64,000 nt of DNA, from NCBI GenBank assembly GCA_964059195.1, contig CAXKWD010000011.1, forward strand, positions 13,300,451-13,364,450. The letters are read 5' to 3'. The notes below the pieces were generated by a model. That model did no database searches and was not told the origin of the DNA. It saw only the letters and a program-made list of their open reading frames with translations. Shown here piece after piece: positions 44,831 to 57,528 of the stretch (positions within the stretch are counted from its first letter, which is position 1; every line of letters starts with the position of its first letter). The stretch comes from Ectobius pallidus. Taxonomy: Eukaryota; Arthropoda; Insecta; Blattodea; Ectobiidae. The translations under genes were made by a program, and so were the position numbers.

Positions 44831-44999
44831 AATAATTTGTGAAGAAATATTAAACCTTGACTATTTTATCAGACTATTATTTAGATATTTATATCAGCTT
44901 CTCAGTTATGTGATTTAAATTCCTACCTAATTTTGATGGAAATTTCAACACAGGTTAAAGTATTAATAATTGTTATAATGGCATTAACGTAATTGTAAG

Positions 45000-47227
45000 C
45001 ATATTATTTTTAGAACAAAGAAATTACCCATAAATCGCTTAAAGATCAACAGCCTTACTAATAAAAGCTGCTTATATCTGCGTTGAACGGTTGTTTGGTT
45101 GTTCTCTGCACAAATTGTACATAAGCCGTATTACCAATAAACGCAGTGTAACTGCCGAGGTTTACACCGGGTTTGTATGTGCAACGTCATCAAACACGTC
45201 ATTCTAGTCGTGACGTTACTAGCCCCTGGCTATGAAGGGACTGCTAAACGCCATCTGTCGGAGCAGCGGGAAAACAGCGATGCGTCGTCTGCCGACAGTA
45301 ATTCTAGTTTCAGTATTTCATTATATTGTTTTCAGAAAGCTGGAATCATGGGTACAAGTATGGAAATATGTCCCGCAAACAAGGAACAATGTTTATAATT
45401 CCGCAAAAGCAGCTCAGAATATGCATAGCCTCAAAATTCAATCTCGGACATCTACGAAACGGCCGGCTGTTACGGATATCGGCCATCTTGATTATTTACG
45501 TCAAGACGTTTATACAAGGGGGACAGGCTGTGTAAAGCGTTGCACACATTCAGCCTTATGCAAGGATTATTAGTACACTTTTTCTCCTCAGCTGTGTATA
45601 TTCCTGGTATAAATGTTACAACTGGATTATTAGTAAGACTGCATGTGTGGAAGTTAAGTTTATATTCAACATCAGAATCAATCAAACATTAAATCTTAAA
45701 GGCACTTCGTTAAAGTGGCATTTTTATCCAAAAATAATTCTCCTAGCTCTACATTTTATATCCCTTCATGCAACAACACGTCAGAACGATTGTTAAGTAA
45801 TGATATTATTATTATTATTATTATTATTCAATATTGTATTAATCACTTTTGCTACAGTACACTAAACACTATAAGGGTGAGTGAATTTGCATAAAAATGG
45901 TTCATGTTCCAAATATTCAAAATGTATCTGTTAGGTGCAATACTTTATATATCTCTAAGGAACAAAACATGTAATTCAAAATGTATTTAAAAAGTAATTA
46001 TTTATTACACGCATAAAGTCTAATAACCTCATTATTAAAACTTGGTTCTGTTTGAATCACGTCTTTTAAAATGGACAATACAGTATAAATTTCAGTAAAA
46101 ATGCATAAAAATTAACATTTTAAAATTTTTTAAATCACAGAAATCACAGAAAATTATATTCCTAGGGGAATACCATGTTATGGTCTCTAATGTATGGGAA
46201 ATTGACCTATACACTTTATTTTTCAAGCTTCCCCATAGATAATATTCACATACTGTTATAAGGACTTAAAGACAATATCACAAGAGAAATCAACTCTATC
46301 TCGGAAGCTGAACTTATGCTGAAGGTGCCAATATTGTGTGGATGCAAGAGGAGAACATTTCCAACATCTTTTGTAATGAGGTACGTGGTTATTTTCATTG
46401 TAATTTTAATTGCAAATGTGAGAACCTGAATCATTACACCGATCGCGGCTTTATTTGCGTAGATATTTCACCCGATCGCTCGGGAGTTGGAGCTGAGCCC
46501 GACGCAACGCAGAAACCCGCGTCATCGGCCAACTCTTGCGTGGGACTCACTGTAGTTTTCAAACGCTAAGCAGGGGAAGTGACATAAACACAACTGCACC
46601 AAAGCACTAAAGTGAGGGGAAATACCAGATATTTAATACATTTTATTTATTTTAACCTTAAATATATTTTTAAAATATGCTGCATTGAGAGGCACAAGTT
46701 TGCAAGTAGTTTGAGCGATCCAGGCAAGCGCACGGATGCAGATTGCGGTTACCGAAAAGGAACAGGATGTTTGTTCGGATGAACGCTCGCAGGGGAAGAG
46801 CTGCATTGAAGGAAGTTTTCAAAACAAAACACGAAAAAACGTTAATGGTGGCACTTTCCCGGATGATTCATGAATCATGGAGATTTGTTCCGCTTGATCG
46901 AAGCGCTCTGCCGTCACTTATATCATAGCGTCACGTATGACTGCTTTGAGACTGCAATGTATCTTTCCACCCCCTGACACCATTGTGTATCCCCTCATAT
47001 ATATACCCCCTCACAAAATATCCACTTTCTATTATAGATACCAAAGTCATATTTCGTTATCTTAGCTTCACATATTATCTCGATTTTATCATAGCTCAAA
47101 CATTTCAAATGATTCGGAGAAATGAGCGCTCTTTATGTTTAATAATGGGGGTGTATTGTTTCCTTACCGTGCTATTTCATGTATTCTCTTTTTAGTTAAC
47201 TTCCCCTTTTAGTATAAAGAAAACACC
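45000..47227. other. Unassigned region, partly CpG-rich
   Basis: Holds an ATT run at about 45806-45829, a 113-codon frame at 45232-45573 without a recognisable domain, and CpG-rich patches at about 46435-46570 and 46690-46930 that stand out from the AT-rich background. They may be worn transposons; I found no termini. Confidence 0.35.
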
Positions 47228-47266
47228 ATTTTTATTAGACTATTCCAATCATACGACGCGGCTTTC
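47228..47266 (+). repeat. Dispersed repeat B, copy 3 (truncated)
   Basis: TTAGACTATTCCAATCATACGACGCG matches the start of the copy at 33500-33600 and stops abruptly where the TAA-type tail of the neighbouring LINE begins, so the LINE inserted into it or next to it. (Motif shown in part: CATACGACGCG.). Confidence 0.55.
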
Positions 47267-47299
<33 letters not shown>

Positions 47300-47950
47300 T
47301 TTATTGAGCCGTTAAGTACAGTACAATTGGCCAGGTCAAAATATAAAATAAATAATTAGTTACAATACATAAAACTCAAAGAGTGCTAAAATCTAAAGTA
47401 AAAAACTCAAGATTATACAGAGGATTGCAGATGAGCATATTTTTCAATTTGTTCCTAAAATAATTAAAAGATGTATTTATAATTCTTTCAGGAAGTGCAT
47501 TGATGAGTCTAATACACATAATTGAAACTTGTAGCAGTCTTGGACAGTCTGTGTATGGGGAGATCCAGCAGATAAGCATTTCTAGTTGGGTATGGGTGAA
47601 TAGATGATCTGATGACCTCAGAATTATAATTTAGTTTCATGTGCAGAAGTAATTCAAAAATGTAAAGATTAATTACTGTCATAATCCGTAGTTCCTTAAA
47701 TTTTGGTTTACAGTGGGCAGTACATTCAGCACCAGTTAAGATTCGCACAGCTCTTTTTTGAATCTTCAAAATATTATCAATTTTTGAACAATTTCCCCAA
47801 AGGATAATGCCATATTTAATTATGGTCTGAAAATATGCATAGTAAGACATTTTAATACCATGTGCAGGTAGATGAGTTCTTAAGCTTCTGAGCAGATATA
47901 GTACTCTACTCAGTCGAATGACTGCTTTATTAAAAATAGTGTAAATATAT
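47267..47950 (-). mobile_element. 5'-truncated LINE with (ATT)n tail
   Basis: The element reads on the minus strand from about 47950 to the trinucleotide tail at 47267-47298. Its 3' UTR just before the tail contains GACCTGGCCAATTG and CTCAATAAACATT, a polyadenylation-like signal. Confidence 0.8.
47376..47940 (-). pseudogene. LINE reverse transcriptase thumb and C-terminus
   Basis: The minus-strand frame is open from about 47940 and includes NKAVIRLSRVLYLLRSLR, then YFQTIIKYGIILWGNCSK, ILKIQKRAVRILTGA and LRIMTVINLYIFELLLHMK, a standard RT thumb region of jockey/CR1-like LINEs. Near 47530 the frame shifts into ALPERIINTSFNYFRNKLK, which carries on to the stop at 47376. The polymerase core (FADD motif) is not present because of 5' truncation. 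The single frameshift and clear similarity suggest an old but not ancient insertion. Confidence 0.85.
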
Positions 47951-48299
47951 ATGAGAAGGTTGGTTTAATATCAATAAGAATTAAATCGTAGACAAGGGAT
48001 CGCAATGCTACTAATCACATTTTCTTTTCATATATAAATCTATGGGCCAATGATCCGCCTGTTAAGTTTATATATTGAAAATTTTCATTTACTTTTAGTT
48101 CCTATTGTGTGATCATGTTTATTTCAAGGAGAAAAGTTACTATTCAAGAAGTTCTTCAATATTATGGATGCAAAATCTGCCAAATACTTTTCCAAACATT
48201 ATAACTATTTTCCCTATATTTTTTATTCGTTGTTGTGTTAAATTCTTCTTAAAATCAAACAGCTGCAGCCAATCATCTGCTCCCTGATTTACACAAGAA

Positions 48300-48530
48300 C
48301 GTGTTGAAATCAAACAGTTTTAATTAATTATTAATTAAGTTCACGTGTTACTATTTTATCGTAATATTTCTTATCATAATGATTTATTTCTACTTGAGTC
48401 TAGATCTTTAGATATTAAGTGCACTACTTTAAGATATAACACATAAGCTCAAGGCACAGGAAAATTTCAGTATCGTAATTCAGAGGACTAATTTAAAGGA
48501 ACCCCTTTCAGACTTACCTTTATTCTTCTT
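48300..48530. other. Unassigned sequence
   Basis: AT-rich; nothing recognised. Confidence 0.3.
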
Positions 48531-48534
48531 CTTC

Positions 48535-49075
48535 TTTCCCTTATTTTAACCTCTGCCGTTTGTAGGAACGTTTTTGTGGCCCATGCCGCCCGGGGTCTTA
48601 CAGAATCACGACTTGTTCGGGAGAGGATCTCATACATGATTTTTTGACCAGACAAGGACATGGAGGGCCTCCCTGGGTGGGTGATTATCCCAATGCCCGT
48701 GACAACACGAACAAACAGGACGAGAAACACCATTTGCACACACACCCTCTCATTCCGAATAAGACGCAGATGGGGTGAAGATGATAATGACTACCAGATG
48801 ATATCCGGGGAACACAATGGCCTGAAGTTACCCGACATTCGTCTCACAGGTACAAGCCTCAGAAAAACCCCACCTATACCCGAGACGAGCTAAGAAAGAA
48901 ACCTAAAGTAAACAAAAACCAGTATGTCTGTCTGTCTCACTCTTTGGTCATACCAGTAATATGCTAGAGTGAGACAGATGTACTGGTTTTTGTTTACTTC
49001 AAGTTTCCTTCTTAGAACGGTCAGACTTTAGGTGACATGTCCTGACCGGGAATCGAAATCGGGCACGTCGCACTA
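48535..49075 (-). mobile_element. Dispersed repeat C, copy 2, interrupted by a palindromic MITE
   Basis: On the minus strand a head with B-box-like CGATTTCGATTCCCGG (about 49040-49055) and a body matching 43185-43615 are separated by the 120 bp palindrome at 48893-49012. The two copies share ordered blocks but are clearly diverged. Confidence 0.7.
48893..49012. mobile_element. Palindromic MITE, TA-flanked, 120 bp
   Basis: Two arms of about 50 bp (AGTAAACAAAAACCAGTA in the left arm and its inverse in the right) surround a loop of about 18 bases. TA at 48891-48892 and 49013-49014 fits a Tc1/mariner-type duplication. It has no coding content. Confidence 0.8.
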
Positions 49076-49079
49076 CAAA

Positions 49080-50155
49080 GGTGAAAGTTATGTCGTATCC
49101 TTAGATTTAATTCCAACTGAAGAGCAAATTTAATCCGACCATGAGAATGCGCGGATTATCTGATTTAATATTACAAGTTTACATGCCTACTTTTACCCGT
49201 AGTGTGAAGAAAGAACTAGTGATTCAGATAATGAAAGTGAAATACCGAACGGATTCTCGTGCCGCTTAAGTGATACCAGTTAGGCTAATATATACTGGAT
49301 TTTTTTTGTATTTTCCTTTAATTAATGTAGAAAATTGAAAGAGAAGAACATTCTAATACATTTTACTTGCTTTTCTTCCTAGCAATGCATCGATGAGCAT
49401 CTTATTCTGACTTGGCCGACGACAAATGGAGCAATGTTATGGGGTTCGGAATGAGTTGAACGCATGTGTTTGTGTGTGTGCATGCGAGTGAGTGAGTGAT
49501 CGGGACCACTACCAAGTCAAGTCAATCGATGAGCAAATCCAAACCAGAACGTTGAGTGATTAATCTATGTCAAACGATTGATTTTGCTATCGGAAGAAAG
49601 TTCAGTTGAGTGTACAGTCACTGTCATCAACTCGAGTCCTTTATCAGGATGAGATCTCCAGTAATAATTCCGTGTCAAGTGGAAATGCGTAAAACTAACG
49701 TTGGTCTCATTATTTTGAAATTTTTCCGTTGTTGCACTGACTCCAGACTTAATTATGTTGCGGCATCTTTTGTCCTGTAACATGTTAGGAGAAGTTATAC
49801 TAAGGAAAAGAACGATATATTTTTGTAAAAATGAGCAATTTTAATTTCATTTTGCTTCAAAACATACTGTGATTAATACAATGCATGTTTGACTTCTAAT
49901 CAGACGTTGACACGTCATTTATAAATACTCTGCACCCCCCGTTTTGCAATGCTGCTTATGAGAGACTCCCTGCCCTCAAAATCACTAATTCACTTACAAT
50001 GGAATATGGTTTAGGTAAAAACAAGAATTTAAAAAAAAATTAATGCATAAACCATGTTGAAAAAGTAGAAGAAGTAATCTCATGAAAGATTCAAAGCAAG
50101 ATTCCTAAATTTTGATTACCGTTTTGTGTAAATTAATTTTGTCCAAATTCCCAGT
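49080..50155. other. Unassigned sequence
   Basis: Contains a GT-rich patch near 49465-49500. No gene or repeat boundary supported. Confidence 0.35.
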
Positions 50156-50159
50156 CTAA

Positions 50160-50600
50160 TATATGTTATATCTTCTGTACTATTAAAGATGAAATTTGGA
50201 ACACATTCTCTATACTCGTTCTCTTGAACATAAGTTTGCTATTTGATTTCATTGTAAAATATCCATTTTTGTTTCTAAAGAGAGAAACGAGAAAAGTGTT
50301 CTTAAACTTTAAATACATAGGCCTATTACAAGTCTAGGGACCAATAGCCTATTTGTACAAGTAAAATGGCTGTAAAAAGTGTTTGAATTTATTTTTAAAA
50401 ATGGCTTTGATAATAGTAGAATGTTAGTGAAACCCTGTTCTAGGATCTTTATTTGAAAAGCTTTCAAATTCTTGGTTTAGTTGCTATAGCTGTATATACA
50501 AAAAATATTTTACACCAAATAGGAAAAAAAAAACATTAAATAAATAAAATGCTTTAGGTGGCGAAGAGAGCCTTATTGTAAGTTATAAATAGCATCTCTA
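50160..50600 (+). repeat. Inverted repeat D, copy 1
   Basis: Diverged copy of 52405-52860 in the opposite orientation. Shared ordered blocks include ATCTTCTG-ACTATTAAAG, AAAGTGTTT-AATTT and AACCCTGTT. Confidence 0.65.
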
Positions 50601-51099
50601 CATTTCTGAAAAAATTAAAGAAGGTTCTTTTCATTATCATAAAAAAATGGGAGGCGAAATTAGAAGAAAAAAAGCATGAATGGTATTTAAATTTATGTTT
50701 AGTTCAGTACATTAATTTTAAGAAAAGAAAAAATAGTAACATCAAGTACGTTATTTAGTGCAATAGTAGCTGATGTGAGCTTTCAAGGTTTTTCGATATT
50801 AAAATTAGGAACTTGTTAATGGTATTTGTATATTGGCAAATGTTCGGCTGGAAATGCAGTAATGTAACAGGGGAGCATTTGGTGTATTTTATATATTATG
50901 TACTTGCGGATGATGAAGTAAATAAATAGTATTTGAACGTAGGGTTATACTTCAACTAGGAATGAGGATATAAGATGGATCGCTGAATAATCACATCGTA
51001 AACACATCCTCTCATCGGAAAGATGAAATACATAGACATATTTTAGTAGCATGATTTGCATCCTTTCCTCCCAAACATTATAGTTTAAATTCAGTTCAT

Positions 51100-51344
51100 T
51101 TACCTCTTACTGGGTGGTTCATGTTTATTTCTCTTCTCGACTTGCGTCGTTTGGAATCTGATATTTCTGAAGTCTAATAGCTCATCTTTCTTGAAGGACA
51201 AAGCCCTGTCACTGAAACTGTTTGTTGATGCAGTGGAAGAAGGTCGTGATAAGCGTCGCGATGGGTTTGCGATGAAATCCTTCTCCATCCAGCGATTTGA
51301 TGGGCCATGAAATTCTCTATGAATTTGAATCTGGGTCCTGAGCC
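51100..51344 (-). other. Possible coding exon (weak)
   Basis: The minus strand has an open stretch of about 80 codons without an interrupting stop, reading QIQIHREFHGPSNRWMEKDF, then a Ser/Arg-rich part SRRLSRPSSTASTNSFSD and a charged part ending KRNKHEPPSK. It ends at AG-GTAAATG (about 51103-51108), a fair splice donor. No convincing acceptor was found upstream. I do not recognise a family; it could be chance. Confidence 0.25.
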
Positions 51345-51349
51345 ACTTC

Positions 51350-52390
51350 CTATTTCATATATTCCTCATGATGTGTGGAGACGATATCCACTCTGGCGAG
51401 TTTGTATCCGCAATTTATCAGACCTTGGCGAAAATATACACCCAGTATAACATTCTTCTCTTTTCACAATAGCATGCAACGATTTTTCTAATCTTTCAAA
51501 CTGCAATGTACACGCGATCATACCTTTCGTATGGCTGACATCTACTGGTACATATCAGTATATCTTCGAACACCAGATTCTGCTGAATATCACGTACGGT
51601 TAGGTTAGCCCTAGAGATATCATTGCTGTTTCATTCCCGATTAAAAAGCATGTGTTCATAGTATATATAAAAAAAACTCCTTTCGTTTTTAATATTGTGA
51701 AATAGTTGCCACTATTATGCTATCAAATCTTCGGTGCACGCGTTTAGAATACAATGCATCTACTTTATTCCATGGAATTAAGCCCTTTAGGCCTTTTCTT
51801 CCATTCAATCAAAATAAATACTTCCAATCTTTTAAAAATATAATTTATTTCTTGACTCGTGAAAGTCTAATCGCGACTGATCATTTACACATTGATGGCA
51901 TCAATAATGAGTACAGAAATAATGGAATAATTAATTACAGTAATTTACAATAATGTTGAGTGAATTATAAAATTAAAATAAATAAAAAAAAACAGTTTGG
52001 GACAGCAAGAGTGAAACTACAATTTTAAATTCTACTATAGGCATTAATGTCCTTTGGAAATAATGTAATATTTTTGTACATTTTTAAGTTACTAAGAACA
52101 TGGATGGATGTTGGTGGGTATCTTGTATATTTCCCTGAGGAGATGGAAGTAGCGACATTCTGTGTAATATGGTTAACTTACTGTGCAGAATTACATGTAG
52201 TACATTGTGGTTTGTCGTCTTTGGTAATCATGCAGAAATGAGTAATATACAGACGGGTATTAAGCACTTGGTGTTTACGATTTAGGCCTTTAAAATAGCA
52301 AAGCAGCAGTAGATAATCCTCTTACGGCATTAACAACAATTATACTATTACAAATACAATAAAAATCAAACGATGCTGTTAGAAATCAAG
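51350..52390. other. Unassigned sequence
   Basis: No gene or repeat could be supported. Confidence 0.35.
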
Positions 52391-52392
52391 CC

Positions 52393-52870
52393 TTAAGGGG
52401 AGAGATTATATTTTTTAAAGATTTCTTTCCAATTTCATATAAAATATTTATTTTTGTGCTGTATATATAGAGGTCAACTTAACCAAAAATGACATGGGAG
52501 AATATTATTTTGGGGGCCCATATTTTAAAAACAAAGAACCCAAAACAGGGTTTTACTAACATTGATTTATATAAGGCATTTTTAAAGAAAAATTGAAACA
52601 CTTTTTTATTTTACTTGTAAAAGCATGCTCTGCAAATGATCTAAAACGGAATTTTGATATTAGCCCCTATATTTGTAAAATAGACAATTTAATTTGAGAG
52701 CACATTAAACTTCCCTTAAAGAAACAGAAATGCATATTTTTACATTGAAATCGATTAGGAAAATTCCGTAACAAAAAGTTTCCATGTAGTGTAAAGAAAG
52801 TATGTTGCAAATTTGATGCATGTAACTTTAATAGTTCAGAAGATACAGCAAAGTTCGGAAACAGCAAAGT
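52393..52870 (-). repeat. Inverted repeat D, copy 2, with TTAA end
   Basis: The left edge is TTAA-GGGGAGAG at 52393-52404, like the TTAA-family termini elsewhere in the window. The body matches 50160-50600 inverted. This ties repeat D to the TTAA family. Confidence 0.6.
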
Positions 52871-52879
52871 TGATCATGC

Positions 52880-54770
52880 ATTTTAGGAATCTTGCTTTGA
52901 GACTTCCATACGATTTTACTTCTTAGCTTTTGCCTTTAACGCCTTCATCTTTAACTTTTGGTAACATGGTTTATGCATTCATCTTTATTTATTTCTGTCT
53001 CCATAAACCATATCCTGTTGTAAGTGAATTTGCAAATCAGGTAGACTTTCGTAAGCACCACTGCAAAAAAGAGGGTGCAGGATCTTTAAAAATGGCGTCT
53101 CAACAACATGTGAGGGCACAAATACATGCAAATTTTTATGCTGTGTATTCTATACATATAACAAAATATTTCAAAGCTTTCTTTTTGAAATTTGCTAATT
53201 TTTTTAGAAAAAAATACGGACCTCTCATCTTAAAAATAAGAGAAAATATAGTTAAATGATACGAAAACTATTATACCTAATACATATACGCAATTCATCA
53301 AAGACAAAATTTACACGCTATTGTTAAGAAGATAAATGCAAGAGAAGGGAAAAATGTAAAAAGAAACGTGTTATGTTCTTAATTGGAAACAATGATTATG
53401 TAATATTTACATAACTCAGTGAAAATATCGGAACATACGGGACACTCTTGACAACATAGCCGTGCTTGCGTACGTTTTGCACTGTAATATCAGTCTGAAA
53501 TATATTGTATTATTCCATTACGTTATTTAATTCCACGTATATAGTAATTATATAGCATGATTCTTAGGTTTTGTAAAATTGTTTAAGAATATAAATATTA
53601 AATTTTTATTACTTATTAATGGTGTTCTCGTGACTTATTACTTAAGATTAGTGAAGTGTAAATTGGTTTGTTCGCTAACTCAACTGACTTCTTCTCACAC
53701 GTCACCATCTTTTACGTTATCAACACTTCAGCTGAAATTAGATCGCTGGAATAAATTTTGTGTAAATTACAACATTCCCAAAACATGAGTTAGAATAGTT
53801 TACTACACATTAGATGAAAGAAGTTAACAAAATAACTAATTACAAAATAGTAACGGGAATAACAGAAAAAAAAGTTCACTTACATTGTAGATATATATTG
53901 CGATGTCATGTATTAAATTTATTTCAGGTAGTTCTTTTTAAACCAGCAAAATTATAATATATTTATATAATAATTAGGCTAGACATGCTGTGATCAGTAT
54001 AGACAATATGGATTTATAATGATTTTAATGTTTGTTATTTTATAACTTATTACATAGGACACTTTTTTAGGCCTACGTAATGTAGGCCTACATTACTGAC
54101 GAATAAATAATTTGTCTAACTAATTTTAGTTCTGATAACGTGTATTGCTGCATAGAATTGTGTCACTAGCTCTGTTAGAATTCAAGAATACAGTTCATTT
54201 TAAACAATCAGGAATAAATCTATGAACTAATACTGCACTTTCAAATAATGCTGGAAACGCCTCGCATAACTCAACACTTACTGTCACAGGATTTTCTGAA
54301 TGCATGTAAAGCTCATAGCCATAAATTGACGAACTTAAACTATCAACAACGATTTTGAAGCAAGGAGCACTGACTTACAAAGCGGAAATGTTACAATAAA
54401 AAAAAATCCGAGACTGGCTTCAAATTTAGGTTACAGATTACGAATGTGCCCAATAACACAACTAATTTTTATAAATATGTCCTCATCATTTACTGTATCA
54501 CTTCCACTGCTCTGGAATTCTCTCCCCGTTTGTGTCAGTGACTGTCGGAAAATAATAATAATAATAATATAGCGAATATATGTTGTTAAAATTAAAATAT
54601 AACATTAACACAATTATTATGTAATAAAAAATAGTAGGCGGACGAAAAGGTAGGACTACATTCATTGTGGAAATTTTATAAAATGAAAAATGTTGGGCAC
54701 TTTTTGCCCATCTACTGTGAATGCAGTACAAAGACTTGAGGAAAGTGTTGTGAACTCTGAGAAACCCTTT
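52880..54770. other. Unassigned AT-rich sequence
   Basis: A 109-codon frame at 52930-53259 has no recognisable domain. An (AAT)n run lies at about 54549-54567. Confidence 0.35.
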
Positions 54771-54774
54771 AGAC

Positions 54775-55043
54775 CAGCGTTTCTCAACCTATTGTCCGCG
54801 GACCACTGGTAGTCCGCGAAGATTGTGCAGATGGTCCGCAGACATAATTAAAAAAAAATATCAATGAAAGTGGAAAGTAAAGAAGTAAAATTTTTTCACA
54901 TATTTCGTTATAATGACCTATCATTAACACCCCAAATATTAAGAATATAGACCTTCTTTTAAAAGTGGGATGTAAAATTTGGAGCCCGTAATTTTTTTAG
55001 ACCTTTTAGAGGTCCTCGGGTTCAAAAAGGTTGAGAAACGCTG
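54775..55043. mobile_element. hAT-type MITE, copy 2 (269 bp)
   Basis: Same termini as 10886-11533 (CAGCGTTTCTCAA and TTGAGAAACGCTG) and same subterminal blocks, in inverse orientation: the GGTCCGC-rich end is on the left here. It lacks about 380 bp of the middle. The 8 bp flanks CTTTAGAC and CTCTAGAG agree at six positions, consistent with an old duplication. Confidence 0.88.
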
Positions 55044-55644
55044 CTCTAGAGCTCACTGGAAGATTAAACAGTAAATAATACAATTGTAATAATGCCATAG
55101 TACGGCACATCACACTTTCATGCTTGAATGGCAATTTCGAAGGAACTAGAATTGATTGGTCACCACAAAGCAATACCAATACTTTATTCCAAGAAGCAAT
55201 AATAGTGACACCTGCTATATTTTGACTGATGCATGTCATTGCAAATGACATTTAAAACGCAATGCTGCAGCTACCAACTGTTTATTTGCCTCTGGTTATT
55301 ACTGTGTGATATTGAAATATGGTATTCATTCTTTTTCAGGTGAGAGAACTGACATTTCTGTGGTCATGGGCATGATTCCTGATATGAGTAAGTCTGAAAT
55401 AGCCTTTCCATTTAAAGGGGGAAGGTACACATTTGACGAGGTAAAATTAGATAACTTTAAACATTTATATTTCAGGATCATATAACCATGTGGAAATGAA
55501 GTTTGGCATATATAATCTGCATTATATTGTAAATTATTAAGTTTATATTAAAAAATGTAAACACCCTTTTTTTAACCATATTTTAGGAATTTTTGAATGG
55601 CGCACGAATTTTATGCAGTCCAATAGCATTTACTTTTACATTAG

Positions 55645-55690
55645 CATAGCATAGCATAGCATAGCATAGCGTAACATAGCGTTACGTTAG
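55645..55690. repeat. ATAGC pentanucleotide repeat
   Basis: Tandem AGCAT units for about 30 bp followed by degenerate units. Confidence 0.85.
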
Positions 55691-56132
55691 TGTTCTCAAT
55701 TATTTGAAACTTTAGATAAACCTACATGAAATTATTAGTAATAACCGCTCCTACAACATATACTAGAATCTTTGTGCTATATCAGCAAATAGATTACAAA
55801 TCTTTACAGAATGTTGACTACTGAAATTTGAGATCTTTCGTGAGACAACTTTCTTTAAATTACACGAGTTGCAATAGTCCATAGAAGGTTATGATATGAG
55901 TGTTTTTACGAAACGATGTAAGCTAGTTTCATGTTTACATAATTTACAGGTTATTTATTACTCAGTTTTCAGCTGATACTCCCAATGTCTCAAGGCATTT
56001 TACACCGATGTTTTAATGGAAATCTGTATCGTTATGGATATCGTTATGATCCCGTTACGTCATACGTAATAACCGTATTATAGTATGGTCGAACAAAGAA
56101 AACCATTTTACTTCATTTTGTTGAGGTGGATA

Positions 56133-56394
56133 AATTCTAGAGTGATAGGGAAAAAACGAATAAGTCAGAAAACCAAATTTTCAAGAGAGACAAAAATAAA
56201 TTTATTTCCACAGCATTGTTACAATATTTAGATCAGTCCACCCAGATATTTTTACACAGTATATGATAGTATATAAAACTATCTGGGTGGGCTGAACTAA
56301 ATATTGTAACAATGCTGTGGAAATAAATTGTTTTTGTCTCCCTTGAAACTTTGGATTTTTTACTTATTTGCTTTTTCCCTATCACTCTAGAATT
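56133..56394. mobile_element. 262 bp palindromic MITE
   Basis: Arms of about 113 bp are inverted copies (outer ends AATTCTAGAGTGATAGGG and CCCTATCACTCTAGAATT; inner part ACAGCATTGTTACAATATTT) around a loop of about 35 bases. The whole unit would fold into one long hairpin. Confidence 0.88.
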
Positions 56395-56851
56395 ATACTG
56401 TCTTGCAAAATTTCATTACGATATATAGTACAGTTCTCGAGTTATGATGTAAAGGATTTGTAAAATTGTTAATTATGGAAAACGACGGGCTACAAAAATA
56501 CCTCCTTACCTGCCTAAGGATGTGACGTCATCGAACGTTTATTGCTGTAACCAAGTATAATAGGTAGTTTAATATTTCTTTCATCAAATTAAAGAGGAAA
56601 ATCTGTATTATAGAGGAGGAATAATTTTAAAAATTTCATTTTTTTACCCCCAAAGGTGTACCTCCCCCCTTAACTTGTTGTTATATTTAAAATATTGTTT
56701 AAAATAATGTTGATCCTCTGTCTTATATAAAAATAGTGTGATTGATTTTGATGTTCCTCATAATATCTGGGTTGATCAAAAAGTATAAATTTTGCAGAGG
56801 AAAACGTACGAAAAGAGTCCGAAGTATCACGATACTTGATTCTGTATCTAT

Positions 56852-56854
<3 letters not shown>

Positions 56855-56902
<48 letters not shown>
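56855..56902. repeat. TA microsatellite
   Basis: About 48 bp of perfect TA dinucleotide. It gives a false Tyr/Ile-rich frame on the minus strand. Confidence 0.95.
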
Positions 56903-56905
<3 letters not shown>

Positions 56906-57272
56906 AAAAATACTATGAATACTCGATACTCGTGTGGGAATTATTTTTAACAAAACAGAGGAAAAGTTAGAAAAAACTAGACCAAATTGGTTTTTTTTCT
57001 TTTTGCGAGATCCTGTTATGCTCTTCAACCACATGTGTCTCGTTGAATTTTTTCCTACGATAGAGAAAAATACTGAAGATCTTACGTGAAATAATAATTG
57101 AATACAGTTTTTAACATTTTGTTTAATTTGTAATGATTCAACCAATTTTACCACTTTCTGAAATTGCGGTGAATTATCTACTGACATCCATTGGGCAAAC
57201 GTAATATTTTGCTATACACCATCTTCTAGTGCACTATTAAAGATCAGAACAAAAAACACAAGAACGGAATAC

Positions 57273-57528
57273 GCGGGTGCGCGGGCAAAGATAGTTAAGT
57301 CCACCATCATAAAAAACTGAGATATGTCCATAGAGTTATAGATAAAAATGTTCTCTACATTTGTGTTAAGTCCAGTAAGTCATATTCAAAATTGTACGGT
57401 AGTTATGGATGTGTGCCTCATGGGTTTATCCATCTCTAAAGCTATGTTGGGCTGGTATAGCGTGTTAAGTCACTCTAATTCTCAGTAACAAGAAAGTGGA
57501 CTTAACTCTCTTTGCCCGCGCACCCCGG
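57273..57528. mobile_element. MITE with GC-rich TIRs
   Basis: The ends GGGTGCGCGGGCAAAG and CTTTGCCCGCGCACCCC are inverted and extend through GTTAAGTCCAC. The block GTTAAGTC recurs twice more inside. No coding sequence; the flanking duplication is unclear. Confidence 0.75.

Larger units (their letters stand above)
55412..56673. mobile_element. TTAA-flanked element with nested palindrome
   Basis: The left edge TTAA-AGGGGGAAGGTACAC (55412-55430) and the right edge, inverted, TTAA-GGGGGGAGGTACACC (to 56673) are similar for about 20 bp. There is no coding sequence. A 262 bp palindrome at 56133-56394 is nested inside. Confidence 0.6.

Noticed and set aside
56723..57187. 154-codon minus-strand frame
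   Set aside because: The middle is a Tyr/Ile run encoded by the TA microsatellite; the rest has no recognisable family.
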